Shown: positions 17,567-25,327 of the stretch, piece by piece
How the letters are laid out: each line of letters opens with the position of its first letter
How positions within the stretch are numbered: position 1 is the first letter of the stretch
Source of the DNA: Leptolyngbya sp. NIES-2104
Lineage (GTDB): Bacteria; Cyanobacteriota; Cyanobacteriia; Leptolyngbyales; Leptolyngbyaceae
Reading direction: 5' to 3'
NCBI RefSeq assembly: GCF_001485215.1
Contig: NZ_BBWW01000001.1
Location: 992,001-1,056,000, forward strand
DNA: 64,000 nucleotides
Notes under the pieces: generated by a model
The model's input: only the letters and a program-made list of their open reading frames with translations
Told to the model about the DNA's origin: nothing
Databases searched by the model: none
Program-made: the position numbers and the translations under genes

Positions 17567-18694
17567 TTAGGAAAGCGGTTTACGATCGCTCGGCAGTGCC
17601 CGCTCTTCTTTCGGCGGCAAGAACTTATCGGTGAAAATATCCGCGATCGCTGGCGTTGCCTTCAGTCCAAATCCTTCAGCCGTCTGCTTCAAGGTTTGTT
17701 CTAATCGTGTTGTGTCGATCGCTCCTAAACCGTTCTTTTCCACTTCTGGATTGACTAGCATTCGCTCTAACGCGATTTGCAACCGCACCTTTTCAGCTTC
17801 TCGATCCATCAGCTTCGAGTCATCCGAAGCCATCACCGCATCGAGTGCAGCCGACGGATCTTTCAACGTGTCTTGAAGCCCGCGCATATAGGCTTTAACA
17901 AATGCTCTTACGGTGTCAGGATTTTGCTCCACAAAGCTTGCTTTCGCTAAAATTGCGTTGCCATAAAATTCCAGTCCATTGTCGGTGTAGTAGAAGATGT
18001 TGACATCTTCAGGTTTTTTCCCACCTTTGAGCAATCCCGGAAGGGCTGAGGTTGCGAATCCACTGATCGCATCGACTTGTCCTTGAAGCAAGAAACTTTC
18101 TCGCAGTCTCGGCTCCATTGTCGTCCACTCAACCGAGTTCGGATCAATGCCAACTTGCTTCGCAAGCACGGGGAAAAGCTTACGAGGACCGTCTCCCGCA
18201 GGTGCACCCAGCTTTCTACCCGTTAAATCCTTGGGCGAATTAATTCCCTTGTCTTTGAGCGTTAGAATCGCAAAGGGTGCTTTGTTCTGAGTCACCGCAA
18301 CCGCCATCACTCGATCGTTCGGGTTTTTCTCATTAAACTCCAGCGCGTTATACATATCGCTGAAGGACAAATCAAATTTTCCGGTTCCGAGTTTGCTAAT
18401 CGTGTCAGAATTCCCGAAGCCGCGCTCATAGGAAACATTCAAACCTTCCTGAGCAAAGTAGCCGTTTTTAATCGCCAGAATCAGCGGTGCATCTAAACTT
18501 TGTTTCAAAAATGAAAGCTGAACTCGAACGGCTTTGAGTCCTTGAGGATTAGTAGCTGGACTCGCCGCAGGGCTACCTGCTGTGCCACCACCCGCTGGAG
18601 CGGTTGCATTCGGTTGAGAATTACAGCCGCCAAAGATCAGCACTGAGGCAGCAAGGAGAGATAGGCTTGAGAGTCGCTTTGATACTTTCTTCAC
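17567..18694 (-). CDS. ABC importer substrate-binding lipoprotein, NMT1/SsuA-like
   Basis: A 375-residue periplasmic binding protein. It begins with a lipoprotein signal ending in a lipobox (LIFGGC, Cys24), followed by an Ala/Gly/Pro-rich tether, then an NMT1/THI5-like domain (VRVQLSFLKQSLDAPLILAIKNGYFAQEGL; later GTGKFDLSFSDM, NDRVMAVAV, LTGRKLGAPAGDG). This fold binds aliphatic sulfonates, nitrate, pyrimidine precursors or aromatic compounds. It is the first gene of the operon, and a GntR/FCD regulator is encoded divergently upstream, pointing to control by a carboxylate-type metabolite. No thiamine riboswitch is visible in its leader. Confidence 0.92.
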   Translation of the reverse strand: MKKVSKRLSSLSLLAASVLIFGGCNSQPNATAPAGGGTAGSPAASPATNPQGLKAVRVQLSFLKQSLDAPLILAIKNGYFAQEGLNVSYERGFGNSDTISKLGTGKFDLSFSDMYNALEFNEKNPNDRVMAVAVTQNKAPFAILTLKDKGINSPKDLTGRKLGAPAGDGPRKLFPVLAKQVGIDPNSVEWTTMEPRLRESFLLQGQVDAISGFATSALPGLLKGGKKPEDVNIFYYTDNGLEFYGNAILAKASFVEQNPDTVRAFVKAYMRGLQDTLKDPSAALDAVMASDDSKLMDREAEKVRLQIALERMLVNPEVEKNGLGAIDTTRLEQTLKQTAEGFGLKATPAIADIFTDKFLPPKEERALPSDRKPLS

Positions 18695-18711
18695 AGTGGT
18701 TCTCCAAAAGC

Positions 18712-18734
18712 AAAAATCGTCGATCGCTGACGAT
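18712..18734 (-). promoter_or_regulatory. possible attenuator in the importer leader
   Basis: Read on the minus strand, ATCGTC-(7 nt)-GACGAT is followed by a run of T about 20 nt before the start codon of the binding protein. The stem is short and overlaps a GATCG motif common in this genome, so chance is possible. Confidence 0.3.
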
Positions 18735-18852
18735 CAACTAACAGAAAAAAGGATTGTAGGGTTTGCAAGAGAGCCGCTTCTAGTCGATGTTGAAACGGCG
18801 CGTACAGTACCAAGGCAAAAAGTCAGGCAGTACCAAAAGCTCATTGTTTGAT

Positions 18853-18871
18853 GTCGTATACGGAATACAAC
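18853..18871. promoter_or_regulatory. putative GntR/FCD operator, importer side
   Basis: The site GTCGTATACGGAATACAAC contains the self-complementary CGTATACG. It is related to the sites at 20017-20031 and 22049-22063 and contains the TNGT half-site known from FadR-type GntR regulators. It lies about 160 bp before the importer start. Confidence 0.5.
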
Positions 18872-19212
18872 ACTTTCCCCTAGAGCATTATTGTGATGAT
18901 TTATCATGCTTTCTGTATCTTCAGATACTTGCTTAAACCTTTCTTTAGAACTAGGAATGCTTCAGTTTCAAACGGTTCTACTCCGAAGAGATAGAATGCA
19001 ATCAAACGGACAATCCAGTGTAAGATTTGCGAAAAGCCAGAGGATTCAGGCAGATTGAACCGCTCTTGTGACTTAGTTCATCAAGAATCTCGATCGCAGT
19101 CAATTTCAAGACTGAAGATAATTTCAGCAAAGTATTGATAACTTTCTATACAAACTTAAACACTTGTATTGTCCGCTGATTGCTTGTCAACGCTGTTGAG
19201 GATATTTCTTTG

Positions 19213-19932
19213 ATGCTTTCTGCTCGATCGCTGCAACGATCCCAACTCTTACACGAACAAACCTACGAAATGCTGCGATCGGCGATTTTGTCAGGCGAAC
19301 TTGCCGCCGGAAGCCGCTTGATCGAAACGCAGCTTGCCGAACAACTTCAAGTCAGCCGAACTCCGATTCGAGAAGCATTACGCCTCCTTCAGCGCGATCA
19401 TCTTGTAACGGTCGATGCTCAGGGTGCGATGCGCGTGGCGCTCTTGTCGATCGAAGACGCGATTCAGCTTTATGACTGCCGCATTGCACTAGAGCAGCTT
19501 TCGGTTTCTGCGGCTTGTCGAATGGCAACTCCTGAGCAGCTTGAGCAGATTGAATCAACCTTGCAGCAAGCAGAACGAGCGATTCTGAATTCCTCTCATT
19601 CGCTGACTCCTTACCAACTTTTGCACCTAGACTATCAATTTCATCGATTGTTAGCAGAGAGTTCCGACAATACCTGGCTAGTGCAAATCTTGGATCAGGT
19701 GTTTGATAAGATGTCGCTTCTACGACTAAGAACGATCGAGCACAATCCCAACGTGTTAGAGATTCGAGGTGAGCACCGTCGGATTCTCGAAGCGATCAGA
19801 AAACGAGATGCACTTGCGGCAATGCAGGCGATTCAGTATCACCTGATTTCGAGTAAAGACCGTGTGGTAGAGGAGATTCAAGCGCTTGATCAGCACTCTC
19901 TCGAACCCTCTGAAAATTCGGAAACGTTTTAG
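19213..19932 (+). CDS. GntR-family transcriptional regulator, FadR/FCD type
   Basis: A 239-residue repressor-type regulator. The N-terminal winged helix (about 10-75) carries the GntR signature SGELAAGSRLIETQLAEQLQVSRTPIREALRLL; the C-terminal FCD domain has the metal/ligand-binding pattern YQFHRLL and EHRRILEAI. FCD regulators usually sense organic acids. The frame opens with TTG at 19180, but GAGG before the ATG at 19213 favours the latter. It is divergent from the ABC importer and upstream of the porin and MFS genes, and similar palindromes lie in front of several of these, so it likely controls them. Confidence 0.9.
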   Translation: MLSARSLQRSQLLHEQTYEMLRSAILSGELAAGSRLIETQLAEQLQVSRTPIREALRLLQRDHLVTVDAQGAMRVALLSIEDAIQLYDCRIALEQLSVSAACRMATPEQLEQIESTLQQAERAILNSSHSLTPYQLLHLDYQFHRLLAESSDNTWLVQILDQVFDKMSLLRLRTIEHNPNVLEIRGEHRRILEAIRKRDALAAMQAIQYHLISSKDRVVEEIQALDQHSLEPSENSETF

Positions 19933-19958
19933 CGATCGCATCTATCTCAAGAAGTAGA

Positions 19959-19974
19959 TTGTATACCAAACTAC
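19959..19974. promoter_or_regulatory. weak GntR operator-like site
   Basis: TTGTATACCA at 19959-19968 fits a TNGT...ACNA palindrome and lies in the gap after the regulator gene and before the porin. It matches the other sites only in the GTATAC core. Confidence 0.3.
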
Positions 19975-20016
19975 AGAACATTCCAGAATTCCCACTGTAT
20001 TAGTTGAGAGAGTTTT

Positions 20017-20031
20017 CGTATACCGGATACG
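20017..20031. promoter_or_regulatory. putative GntR/FCD operator, porin side
   Basis: CGTATACCGGATACG is a near-perfect palindrome (CGTAT / ATACG arms around ACCGG) only 22 bp before the porin start. It is closely similar to CGTATACGGAATACA in front of the importer. Confidence 0.55.
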
Positions 20032-20052
20032 CTCCGGTGTGAAGAGGAGTGA

Positions 20053-21957
20053 ATGGAAGTTATGAGTAAGCGGCTATGGTTAGCCCCTGCTGCTGCATTG
20101 GCGGCAAGTTTTGGGCTGGTGTCGGTTGCAGTAGCGGAACCGATGATCGACCTGCAGCAAGGAAGTGTCTCGATCGGATCGCTAGACGCGACAAAAATTA
20201 AAGAAAGTCCGAAAGCCGCTGAGCCGAATCCGATTGAATCTGTGACATCGCTGTCAGATTCAACCCCGGTTAAGCCTGCAAGCGGAATGCAGCGGGTGAT
20301 GTCTGTTTCAGAATTGAGCGCATCTGAAGCGAAAAAGCCCGTCACTCCTGGAATGAGCCAAGTGACTTCGGTGTCGCAGCTTTCTGATGTCAGACCCACC
20401 GATTGGGCATTTCAAGCACTGCAATCCTTGGTCGAGCGCTATGGCTGTATTGCGGGTTATCCCGATCGTACCTATCGGGGAAATCGTGCTCTCACCCGGT
20501 TTGAATTTGCAGCAGGGTTAAATGCGTGTCTCGATCGCGTCAACGAACTCATCGCAGCTTCGACGGCTGATCTCATTAAGAAAGAAGATTTAACCGCACT
20601 GCAAAAACTTCAAGAAGAATTTGCAGCCGAGTTAGCAACGTTACGCGGACGGGTCGATACGCTTGAAGCTAGAGCAACCACGCTAGAAAGGCAGCAATTC
20701 TCAACAACGACAAAACTAACCGGAAACGTTTGGTTTAACTTAACTGGAGCGTTTCCATCGGGTGATATTACAACCGAGCGGAGTCTGGCAGCAGGCGGAA
20801 GCAGCGCATTTATTCCTCCTACACGAGTTGGTGGAGTGCCAACACGAGTGGCACGGACTAGAACGCCAAGTGTCACCTTCAGCTACTATACATTTCTCAA
20901 CTTGACGACTTCGTTCACTGGAAGAGATCAGTTAGTCACACAGTTGGTTTCTGGAAACGGTAACTCTCCTGCAAATGAGCTTGTTTCTTCAGGGTTCTTT
21001 AACAGCTGGGGTGTACCAATCACTGATCAAACAGGTGTGGTGACGACGGGTTCGCTTGCGGTGCGTGAACTGTTCTACTCATTTCCGCTCAATGACTCGG
21101 TGCGAGTAGCATTTGGTCCACGTCTCAACTTCTACCGCTATTTTGATCAAAACCGCTTCACCTTCTTCTTAACCGGAGCAAGCAGCTTTAACTCTAGCGG
21201 TAGTACCCTTGTGAATGCGGTCGATCGCGGTTCTGGTGCTGTTGTGATCTGGAACATCACCCCGCAATTCCGTCTTACTGGGGCATATTTGGCAGAAAAC
21301 ACCGAATTCTTGAACCCCGCAGCAGGCTTCAACACTTCAAGCAATCCCTCACGCGGACTTTTCCGCAGCACCAACACAATCAGTGCTGAGCTTGCTTATT
21401 CTCCCAGTTCCGCGTTCAACTTCCGTTTCTTGTATACACGATCGAATCTGTTCCCCTACAACGGCTTTATCGGTGGTGGTGTAGGTGAACCTGTTCCTTA
21501 CGGTTATCTCGATGACGGCTTTGGGGGCAGATTGCGCGATTCGACCGCAGATGCGATCGTGGCAAACTTTGATTGGTTGATCACGCCGAAATTTGGGGTG
21601 TTTGGGCGATACTCTTACGGTCGTACCGAAATCAATCCGGTCAGTCCGATCCGGGCAGAAGGTAGCGTTCGTGTTCAGTCGTTCCAGTTTGGTCTTGGCT
21701 TCCCTGACTTGGGTAAGAAAGGGGCGCTAGGTGTACTTTCGTTCTTGGTGCCTCACCAGTACCTCAGCGGTCGTCAATTTCTGCTGTCAGGTAATGGTGA
21801 TGGTGGAACGCAGTACGAGTTAGAAGCTTCTTACTTCTATCCGGTGAATCGTAATTTAGCGATCGTGCCTTCGTTCTACGCGATCTTTAACCCGAATAAC
21901 TTCGATAGCAATCCAACTGTTTTTGTCGGCAACGTCCGGACGCAGTTTAGTTTCTAA
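20053..21957 (+). CDS. SLH-domain outer-membrane porin (iron uptake porin family)
   Basis: A 634-residue outer-membrane protein. It has a signal peptide (cleavage after VAVA near residue 31), an SLH domain (about 110-170: DVRPTDWAFQALQSLVERYGCIAGYPDRTYRGNR is the typical first half), a coiled-coil stretch (about 185-215, LATLRGRVDTLEARATTLERQQF) and an OprB-like beta-barrel ending in Phe (NVRTQFSF). In cyanobacteria such porins pass small solutes and iron. A second ATG at 20062 is a possible start; AGGAG lies close to both. The upstream operator-like palindrome and the neighbouring regulator suggest co-control with the importer. Confidence 0.92.
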   Translation: MEVMSKRLWLAPAAALAASFGLVSVAVAEPMIDLQQGSVSIGSLDATKIKESPKAAEPNPIESVTSLSDSTPVKPASGMQRVMSVSELSASEAKKPVTPGMSQVTSVSQLSDVRPTDWAFQALQSLVERYGCIAGYPDRTYRGNRALTRFEFAAGLNACLDRVNELIAASTADLIKKEDLTALQKLQEEFAAELATLRGRVDTLEARATTLERQQFSTTTKLTGNVWFNLTGAFPSGDITTERSLAAGGSSAFIPPTRVGGVPTRVARTRTPSVTFSYYTFLNLTTSFTGRDQLVTQLVSGNGNSPANELVSSGFFNSWGVPITDQTGVVTTGSLAVRELFYSFPLNDSVRVAFGPRLNFYRYFDQNRFTFFLTGASSFNSSGSTLVNAVDRGSGAVVIWNITPQFRLTGAYLAENTEFLNPAAGFNTSSNPSRGLFRSTNTISAELAYSPSSAFNFRFLYTRSNLFPYNGFIGGGVGEPVPYGYLDDGFGGRLRDSTADAIVANFDWLITPKFGVFGRYSYGRTEINPVSPIRAEGSVRVQSFQFGLGFPDLGKKGALGVLSFLVPHQYLSGRQFLLSGNGDGGTQYELEASYFYPVNRNLAIVPSFYAIFNPNNFDSNPTVFVGNVRTQFSF

Positions 21958-21982
21958 CTTCCGTTTTCACTCTGTCGATTTT

Positions 21983-22009
21983 CCCTCTCTGATGGCAGTT
22001 CAGAGGGGG
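21983..22009 (+). terminator. terminator-like hairpin after the porin gene
   Basis: A 10-bp stem (21983-21992 with 22000-22009, one G-T) with a 7-nt loop, 25 bp after the stop, followed by the pyrimidine-rich CTTCTTTCTC rather than a clean T run. Confidence 0.55.
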
Positions 22010-22018
22010 ACTTCTTTC

Positions 22019-22072
22019 TCTAGACAGTACACGAGCAAAAAACGGGTTCGTATACTGAAGATTCTGTCTAGA
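22019..22072. promoter_or_regulatory. inverted repeat and operator-like motif before the MFS gene
   Basis: TCTAGACAG (22019-22027) and CTGTCTAGA (22064-22072) are perfect 9-bp arms 36 bp apart. Between them lies TTCGTATACTGA (22047-22058), a relative of the GntR sites. The right arm overlaps the ribosome-binding GAGGG of the MFS gene. Confidence 0.45.
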
Positions 22073-22078
22073 GGGTTG

Positions 22079-23371
22079 ATGATGCCATTTCGATCGCTTG
22101 CTGTCTTCCGCTCTTTACGATCACGCAATTACCGCCTGTTTTTTTCAGGGCAAGGCTTATCGTTGATCGGAACTTGGATGACACAAACAGCGGTGATTTG
22201 GCTGGTTTATCACTTGACTAATTCTGCATTGATGTTGGGTGTTGTTGGTTTTGCTCAACAGGCTCCAAACTTTATTCTCAGTCCGTTTGCAGGGGTATTA
22301 GTCGATCGCTGGAATCGTCGGAATACGCTGATTGCAACTCAAGTGTTGTCAATGCTGCAATCGCTGGCTTTAACGATTCTGGCGTTCACAGGTACGATCG
22401 AAATTTGGCACATTATTGCTCTGAGTGTGTTTCAGGGTTGCGTGAATGCGGTCGATATGCCGACACGTCAATCGTTTGTGGTGGAATTGGTCGAGAAGCG
22501 CGAAGATCTGGGAAATGCGATCGCGCTGAACTCTTCGATTTTTAATAGCGCGAGATTAGTCGGACCTGCGATCGCAGGATTGCTCGTGGCAGCAGTGGGA
22601 ACGACGGCTTGTTTTGCGATCGATACAGTGAGCTATTTTGCTGTGCTTTTAGGCTTGTTTGCTATGCGGCTCAAACCTAGAATTATTTCGACTAAAGCAT
22701 CACACTCAGGCGTACTCGCACAATTGCGAGAAGGACTCGCTTACTCGTTTGGATTTCCACCGATTCGAGCGATTCTCTTGTTAATTGGCTTAGTCAGTTT
22801 TGTTGGAATGCCCTACATGGTATTGGCTCCAGTCTTTGCAACACAGTACTTAAAAGGTGGAGCCGAAACACTCGGATTTCTGATGGCGGCTTCTGGACTG
22901 GGTGCCCTCTGTTCTGCGCTTTATCTTGGATCGCGTCGAAGTGTCGTTGGACTAGGGAAAATTATGGCGATCGCTCCCGCTGGATTTGGAACTGCCATTA
23001 TCGTTTTCTCACAGTCCCGAATGCTCTGGTTATCACTAATCGCGATGTTTTTCGCAGGTGCAAGTTTAATTCTGCAATCGACTTCAGGAAATACGATTCT
23101 ACAAACGATCGTAGATGAAGATAAACGGGGTCGCGTCATGAGTCTATATGCACTTGCCTTCACGAGCATGGTCACGTTTGGCAATCTCATCGCAGGAAGT
23201 TTAGCGAATCAAATCGGTGCTCCTAATACCCTCATGGTTGGCGGTGTAATTTGTATTGCGGGATCGCTCTTCTTCGGTCGTCAGTTACCTGCACTCCGGC
23301 AATTGGTGATTCCAATTTATGCCCGACTTGGTATTCTTCAATCTCCTCATCCTTATCAGCCTCATCCTTAG
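22079..23371 (+). CDS. MFS transporter, EntS/DHA3-like
   Basis: A 430-residue major facilitator with twelve predicted spans. Near the N-terminus it has FRSLRSRNYRLFFSGQGLSLIGTWMTQTAVIWLVY and the loop motif GVLVDRWNRRNTL, as in EntS-like exporters of siderophores or drugs. The open frame reaches back into the porin gene, but the ATG at 22079 (or 22082) preceded by GAGGG gives the family-like N-terminus. It is followed 11 nt later by a second, unrelated MFS gene. An iron or organic-acid role is possible from the porin context, but the substrate is not known. Confidence 0.88.
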   Translation: MMPFRSLAVFRSLRSRNYRLFFSGQGLSLIGTWMTQTAVIWLVYHLTNSALMLGVVGFAQQAPNFILSPFAGVLVDRWNRRNTLIATQVLSMLQSLALTILAFTGTIEIWHIIALSVFQGCVNAVDMPTRQSFVVELVEKREDLGNAIALNSSIFNSARLVGPAIAGLLVAAVGTTACFAIDTVSYFAVLLGLFAMRLKPRIISTKASHSGVLAQLREGLAYSFGFPPIRAILLLIGLVSFVGMPYMVLAPVFATQYLKGGAETLGFLMAASGLGALCSALYLGSRRSVVGLGKIMAIAPAGFGTAIIVFSQSRMLWLSLIAMFFAGASLILQSTSGNTILQTIVDEDKRGRVMSLYALAFTSMVTFGNLIAGSLANQIGAPNTLMVGGVICIAGSLFFGRQLPALRQLVIPIYARLGILQSPHPYQPHP

Positions 23372-23382
23372 TGGAGGTGCTT

Positions 23383-24948
23383 GTGACTACTATCGCTACA
23401 AATCGCGATCGCGTTTCTCTCAAAACCTGGATCGGTGTTTTCGGAACCGTTCTTGGTGCATTCATGGCAGTGTTGGATATTCAAATCACGAATTCATCTC
23501 TTCGAGATATCCAAGCTGCATTGGGCGCAACGTTAGAAGAAGGCTCTTGGATCTCGACTTCTTATTTGGTTGCAGAAATTATTGTAATTCCATTAACCGG
23601 ATGGCTGTCACAAGTATTTTCCGTACGGCGATATTTATTAGTCAATGCGACGTTGTTCGTGTGTTTCTCGATCGCGTGTGCATTCGCGTGGAATCTCCCT
23701 TCGATGATCGTTGCGCGAGCCTTTCAAGGATTCACCGGAGGAATTCTCATTCCGATGGCGTTCACAGTGCTACTCACAACACTGCCCCCATCAAAACAAC
23801 CGATTGGAATGGCATTGTTTGGAATCACTGCGACGTTTGCGCCTTCGATCGGTCCAACGTTTGGCGGATGGTTGACTGAAAATTTCAGTTGGCATTATGT
23901 TTTCTATATCAATCTCATTCCAGGATTATTGTTAATTGCTGCGGTTTGGTATGCGATCGATCCAAAACCGATGCAGCTCAACCTACTCAAACAAGGCGAC
24001 TGGGGCGGAATCGTCGCAATGGCGATCGGGCTTGGATCGCTGCAAGTCGTTTTAGAAGAAGGGAGTCGCAAAGACTGGTTTAGCTCAAATTTAATTTTAC
24101 GACTCTCGGTTTTAGCGGTGATTTTCTTGTCGATCTTTTTCACGATCGAACTCATCCGCAAACGCCCATTTATTAACTTACGCCTGCTCAAAGAGCGCAA
24201 TTTTGGTTTAGCCAGCATTATCAATGTCAGTCTAGGCTTAGGACTCTACGGCTCGGTTTACATTTTGCCGCTCTACTTAGGACAAATTCAAGGCTATACC
24301 GCGATGCAAATCGGGGAAGTTTTGATGTGGGTTGGATTTCCCCAGTTGCTTGTGATTCCCTTTGTGCCGAAATTAATGCAAAAAATTGATGTTCGATTGC
24401 TAATTGCCATCGGAGTCGTTTTGTTCTCGACAAGCTGCTTTATGAATTCCCACTTAACGATTGATTCTGGTATCGATCAATTACGCTGGTCACAACTTGT
24501 AAGAGCAATGGGACAGCCGCTGATCATGGTTCCCCTCTCCACCGTTGCAACCGCTGGATTGCCCTCTGCACAAGCAGGTTCCGCATCAGGACTCTTCAAT
24601 ATGATGCGAAACTTAGGAGGCTCATTCGGAATTGCTGCTGTCGCAACACTCCTGACTCAACGCGAACAATTCCACTCAAATCGACTCGGTGAATCCGTTT
24701 CACCTTACAATCCCGCTGCTCAAGAAGCGATCAATCAAGCGACACAGTATTTTGTTAGTCGCGGTTCAGATTTAGCCACAGCACAAAACCAGGCGATTTT
24801 ATTGATCGCGAATCGAGTCCGACAGCAAGCATACATTCAAGCATTCAACGATTGCTTCTATTTCATTGCGATCGCGCTTTTAATCAGTGGAATTGCCGTT
24901 CTATTCATCAAAAAAGTAAAAGCTTCTGGCATGTCTGCCGCCCACTAG
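23383..24948 (+). CDS. MFS transporter, EmrB/QacA (DHA2) type
   Basis: A 521-residue, 14-span exporter: FMAVLDIQITNSSL in span 1, SYLVAEIIVIPLTGWLSQVFSVRR (motif A), GITATFAPSIGPTFGGW (motif C) and a late GLFNMMRNLGGSFGIA. The upstream open frame overlaps the previous gene; the GTG at 23383 with GGAGG 5 nt before it is the better start. The stop codon TAG is created by the left end of a miniature inverted-repeat element at 24945, so the original C-terminus may have been different. The protein ends a few residues after the final span, so it is probably still functional. Confidence 0.9.
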   Translation: MTTIATNRDRVSLKTWIGVFGTVLGAFMAVLDIQITNSSLRDIQAALGATLEEGSWISTSYLVAEIIVIPLTGWLSQVFSVRRYLLVNATLFVCFSIACAFAWNLPSMIVARAFQGFTGGILIPMAFTVLLTTLPPSKQPIGMALFGITATFAPSIGPTFGGWLTENFSWHYVFYINLIPGLLLIAAVWYAIDPKPMQLNLLKQGDWGGIVAMAIGLGSLQVVLEEGSRKDWFSSNLILRLSVLAVIFLSIFFTIELIRKRPFINLRLLKERNFGLASIINVSLGLGLYGSVYILPLYLGQIQGYTAMQIGEVLMWVGFPQLLVIPFVPKLMQKIDVRLLIAIGVVLFSTSCFMNSHLTIDSGIDQLRWSQLVRAMGQPLIMVPLSTVATAGLPSAQAGSASGLFNMMRNLGGSFGIAAVATLLTQREQFHSNRLGESVSPYNPAAQEAINQATQYFVSRGSDLATAQNQAILLIANRVRQQAYIQAFNDCFYFIAIALLISGIAVLFIKKVKASGMSAAH

Positions 24949-25150
24949 GGCGTGTTTTAAAGGCTTTTCACTCCGTTGCTCACTCGCCCCGAATTCCATT
25001 CCGGGGCGAGTGAGCAACGGAGTCCACTGAAGGGGACTAACAGCCAATTTGAGTCTCTTGAGTCCTTTTCAAAGGACTTCGCACCGATAGCCCCGAATTT
25101 CATTCCGGGGCGGAAGTGAACGAAGCGAGAGATTTTGAAACACACCCTAG
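24945..25150. mobile_element. 200-bp miniature inverted-repeat element (MITE-like)
   Basis: Terminal inverted repeats GGGCGTGTTTTAAA (24948-24961) and TTTGAAACACACCC (25134-25147) match at 12 of 14 positions and continue as an imperfect repeat for about 50 bp. The element is flanked on both sides by TA (or CTAG), as expected for a target duplication. It has no gene. Inside are a 22-bp perfect hairpin (24970-24991 with 25002-25023), AGTCCTTT-TC-AAAGGACT near 25071, and a second CCCCGAATTTCATTCCGGGG. It looks like a non-autonomous derivative of a TA- or CTAG-targeting insertion sequence; the parent family is not determined. Confidence 0.8.
24970..25023. repeat. 22-bp perfect hairpin within the MITE
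   Basis: The arms 24970-24991 and 25002-25023 are perfectly complementary around the 10-nt loop AATTCCATTC. It can also act as a transcription barrier after the MFS gene, although no T run follows. Confidence 0.9.
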
Positions 25151-25222
25151 CCCATTTTTACGATCGCTACAACTTACGATCGCTTCAACATCTACATTGC
25201 CGATTTTTCAAACGATCTCACT

Positions 25223-25274
25223 CTATTTTTCCCAAATTTAAAGTGAGCTTTATTTTGACCATTGGGAAAAATAG
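25223..25274. promoter_or_regulatory. 13-bp perfect inverted repeat in the phototaxis leader
   Basis: CTATTTTTCCCAA (25223-25235) and TTGGGAAAAATAG (25262-25274) are perfectly complementary, 26 bp apart, about 55-105 bp before the first gene of the taxis operon. It could be a pair of operator sites or an RNA stem. Confidence 0.6.
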
Positions 25275-25304
25275 ACCTAGAAAATTCTTGGGCAAGTCAT
25301 AAAA

Positions 25305-25327
25305 GCCTAAATCTAGGAAAAATAGGC
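25305..25327 (+). promoter_or_regulatory. possible RBS-masking hairpin before the PatA/PilG gene
   Basis: GCCTA at 25305-25309 can pair with TAGGC at 25323-25327, which touches the ATG at 25328. The loop contains the likely Shine-Dalgarno AGGA. The stem is only 5 bp. Confidence 0.35.

Larger units (their letters stand above)
18695..19212. other. divergent intergenic region between importer and GntR regulator
   Basis: About 518 bp without a gene. It holds, from left to right, a short hairpin followed by T residues in the importer leader (18712-18734), a direct repeat CAGTACCAA at 18805 and 18828, and the operator-like site at 18853-18871. The rest is AT-rich and should contain both promoters; I could not assign them firmly. 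Confidence 0.6.

Noticed and set aside
18805-18838. Direct repeat CAGTACCAA, two copies 23 bp apart
   Set aside because: It could be a regulator site, but the motif is short and I saw no further copies near the co-regulated genes.
18695-19179. Thiamine riboswitch before the NMT1/THI5-like binding protein
   Set aside because: The conserved CUGAGA and related THI-box elements are absent from the leader.
21923-22078. 52-codon upstream extension of the first MFS gene into the porin gene
   Set aside because: It overlaps the porin C-terminus and a terminator-like hairpin; the ATG at 22079 has a ribosome-binding site and gives the family N-terminus.
23319-23879. 186-codon open frame within the second MFS gene
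   Set aside because: It is in another frame of a clear, family-matching exporter gene, and its translation has a Cys/Arg-rich composition with no domain look.
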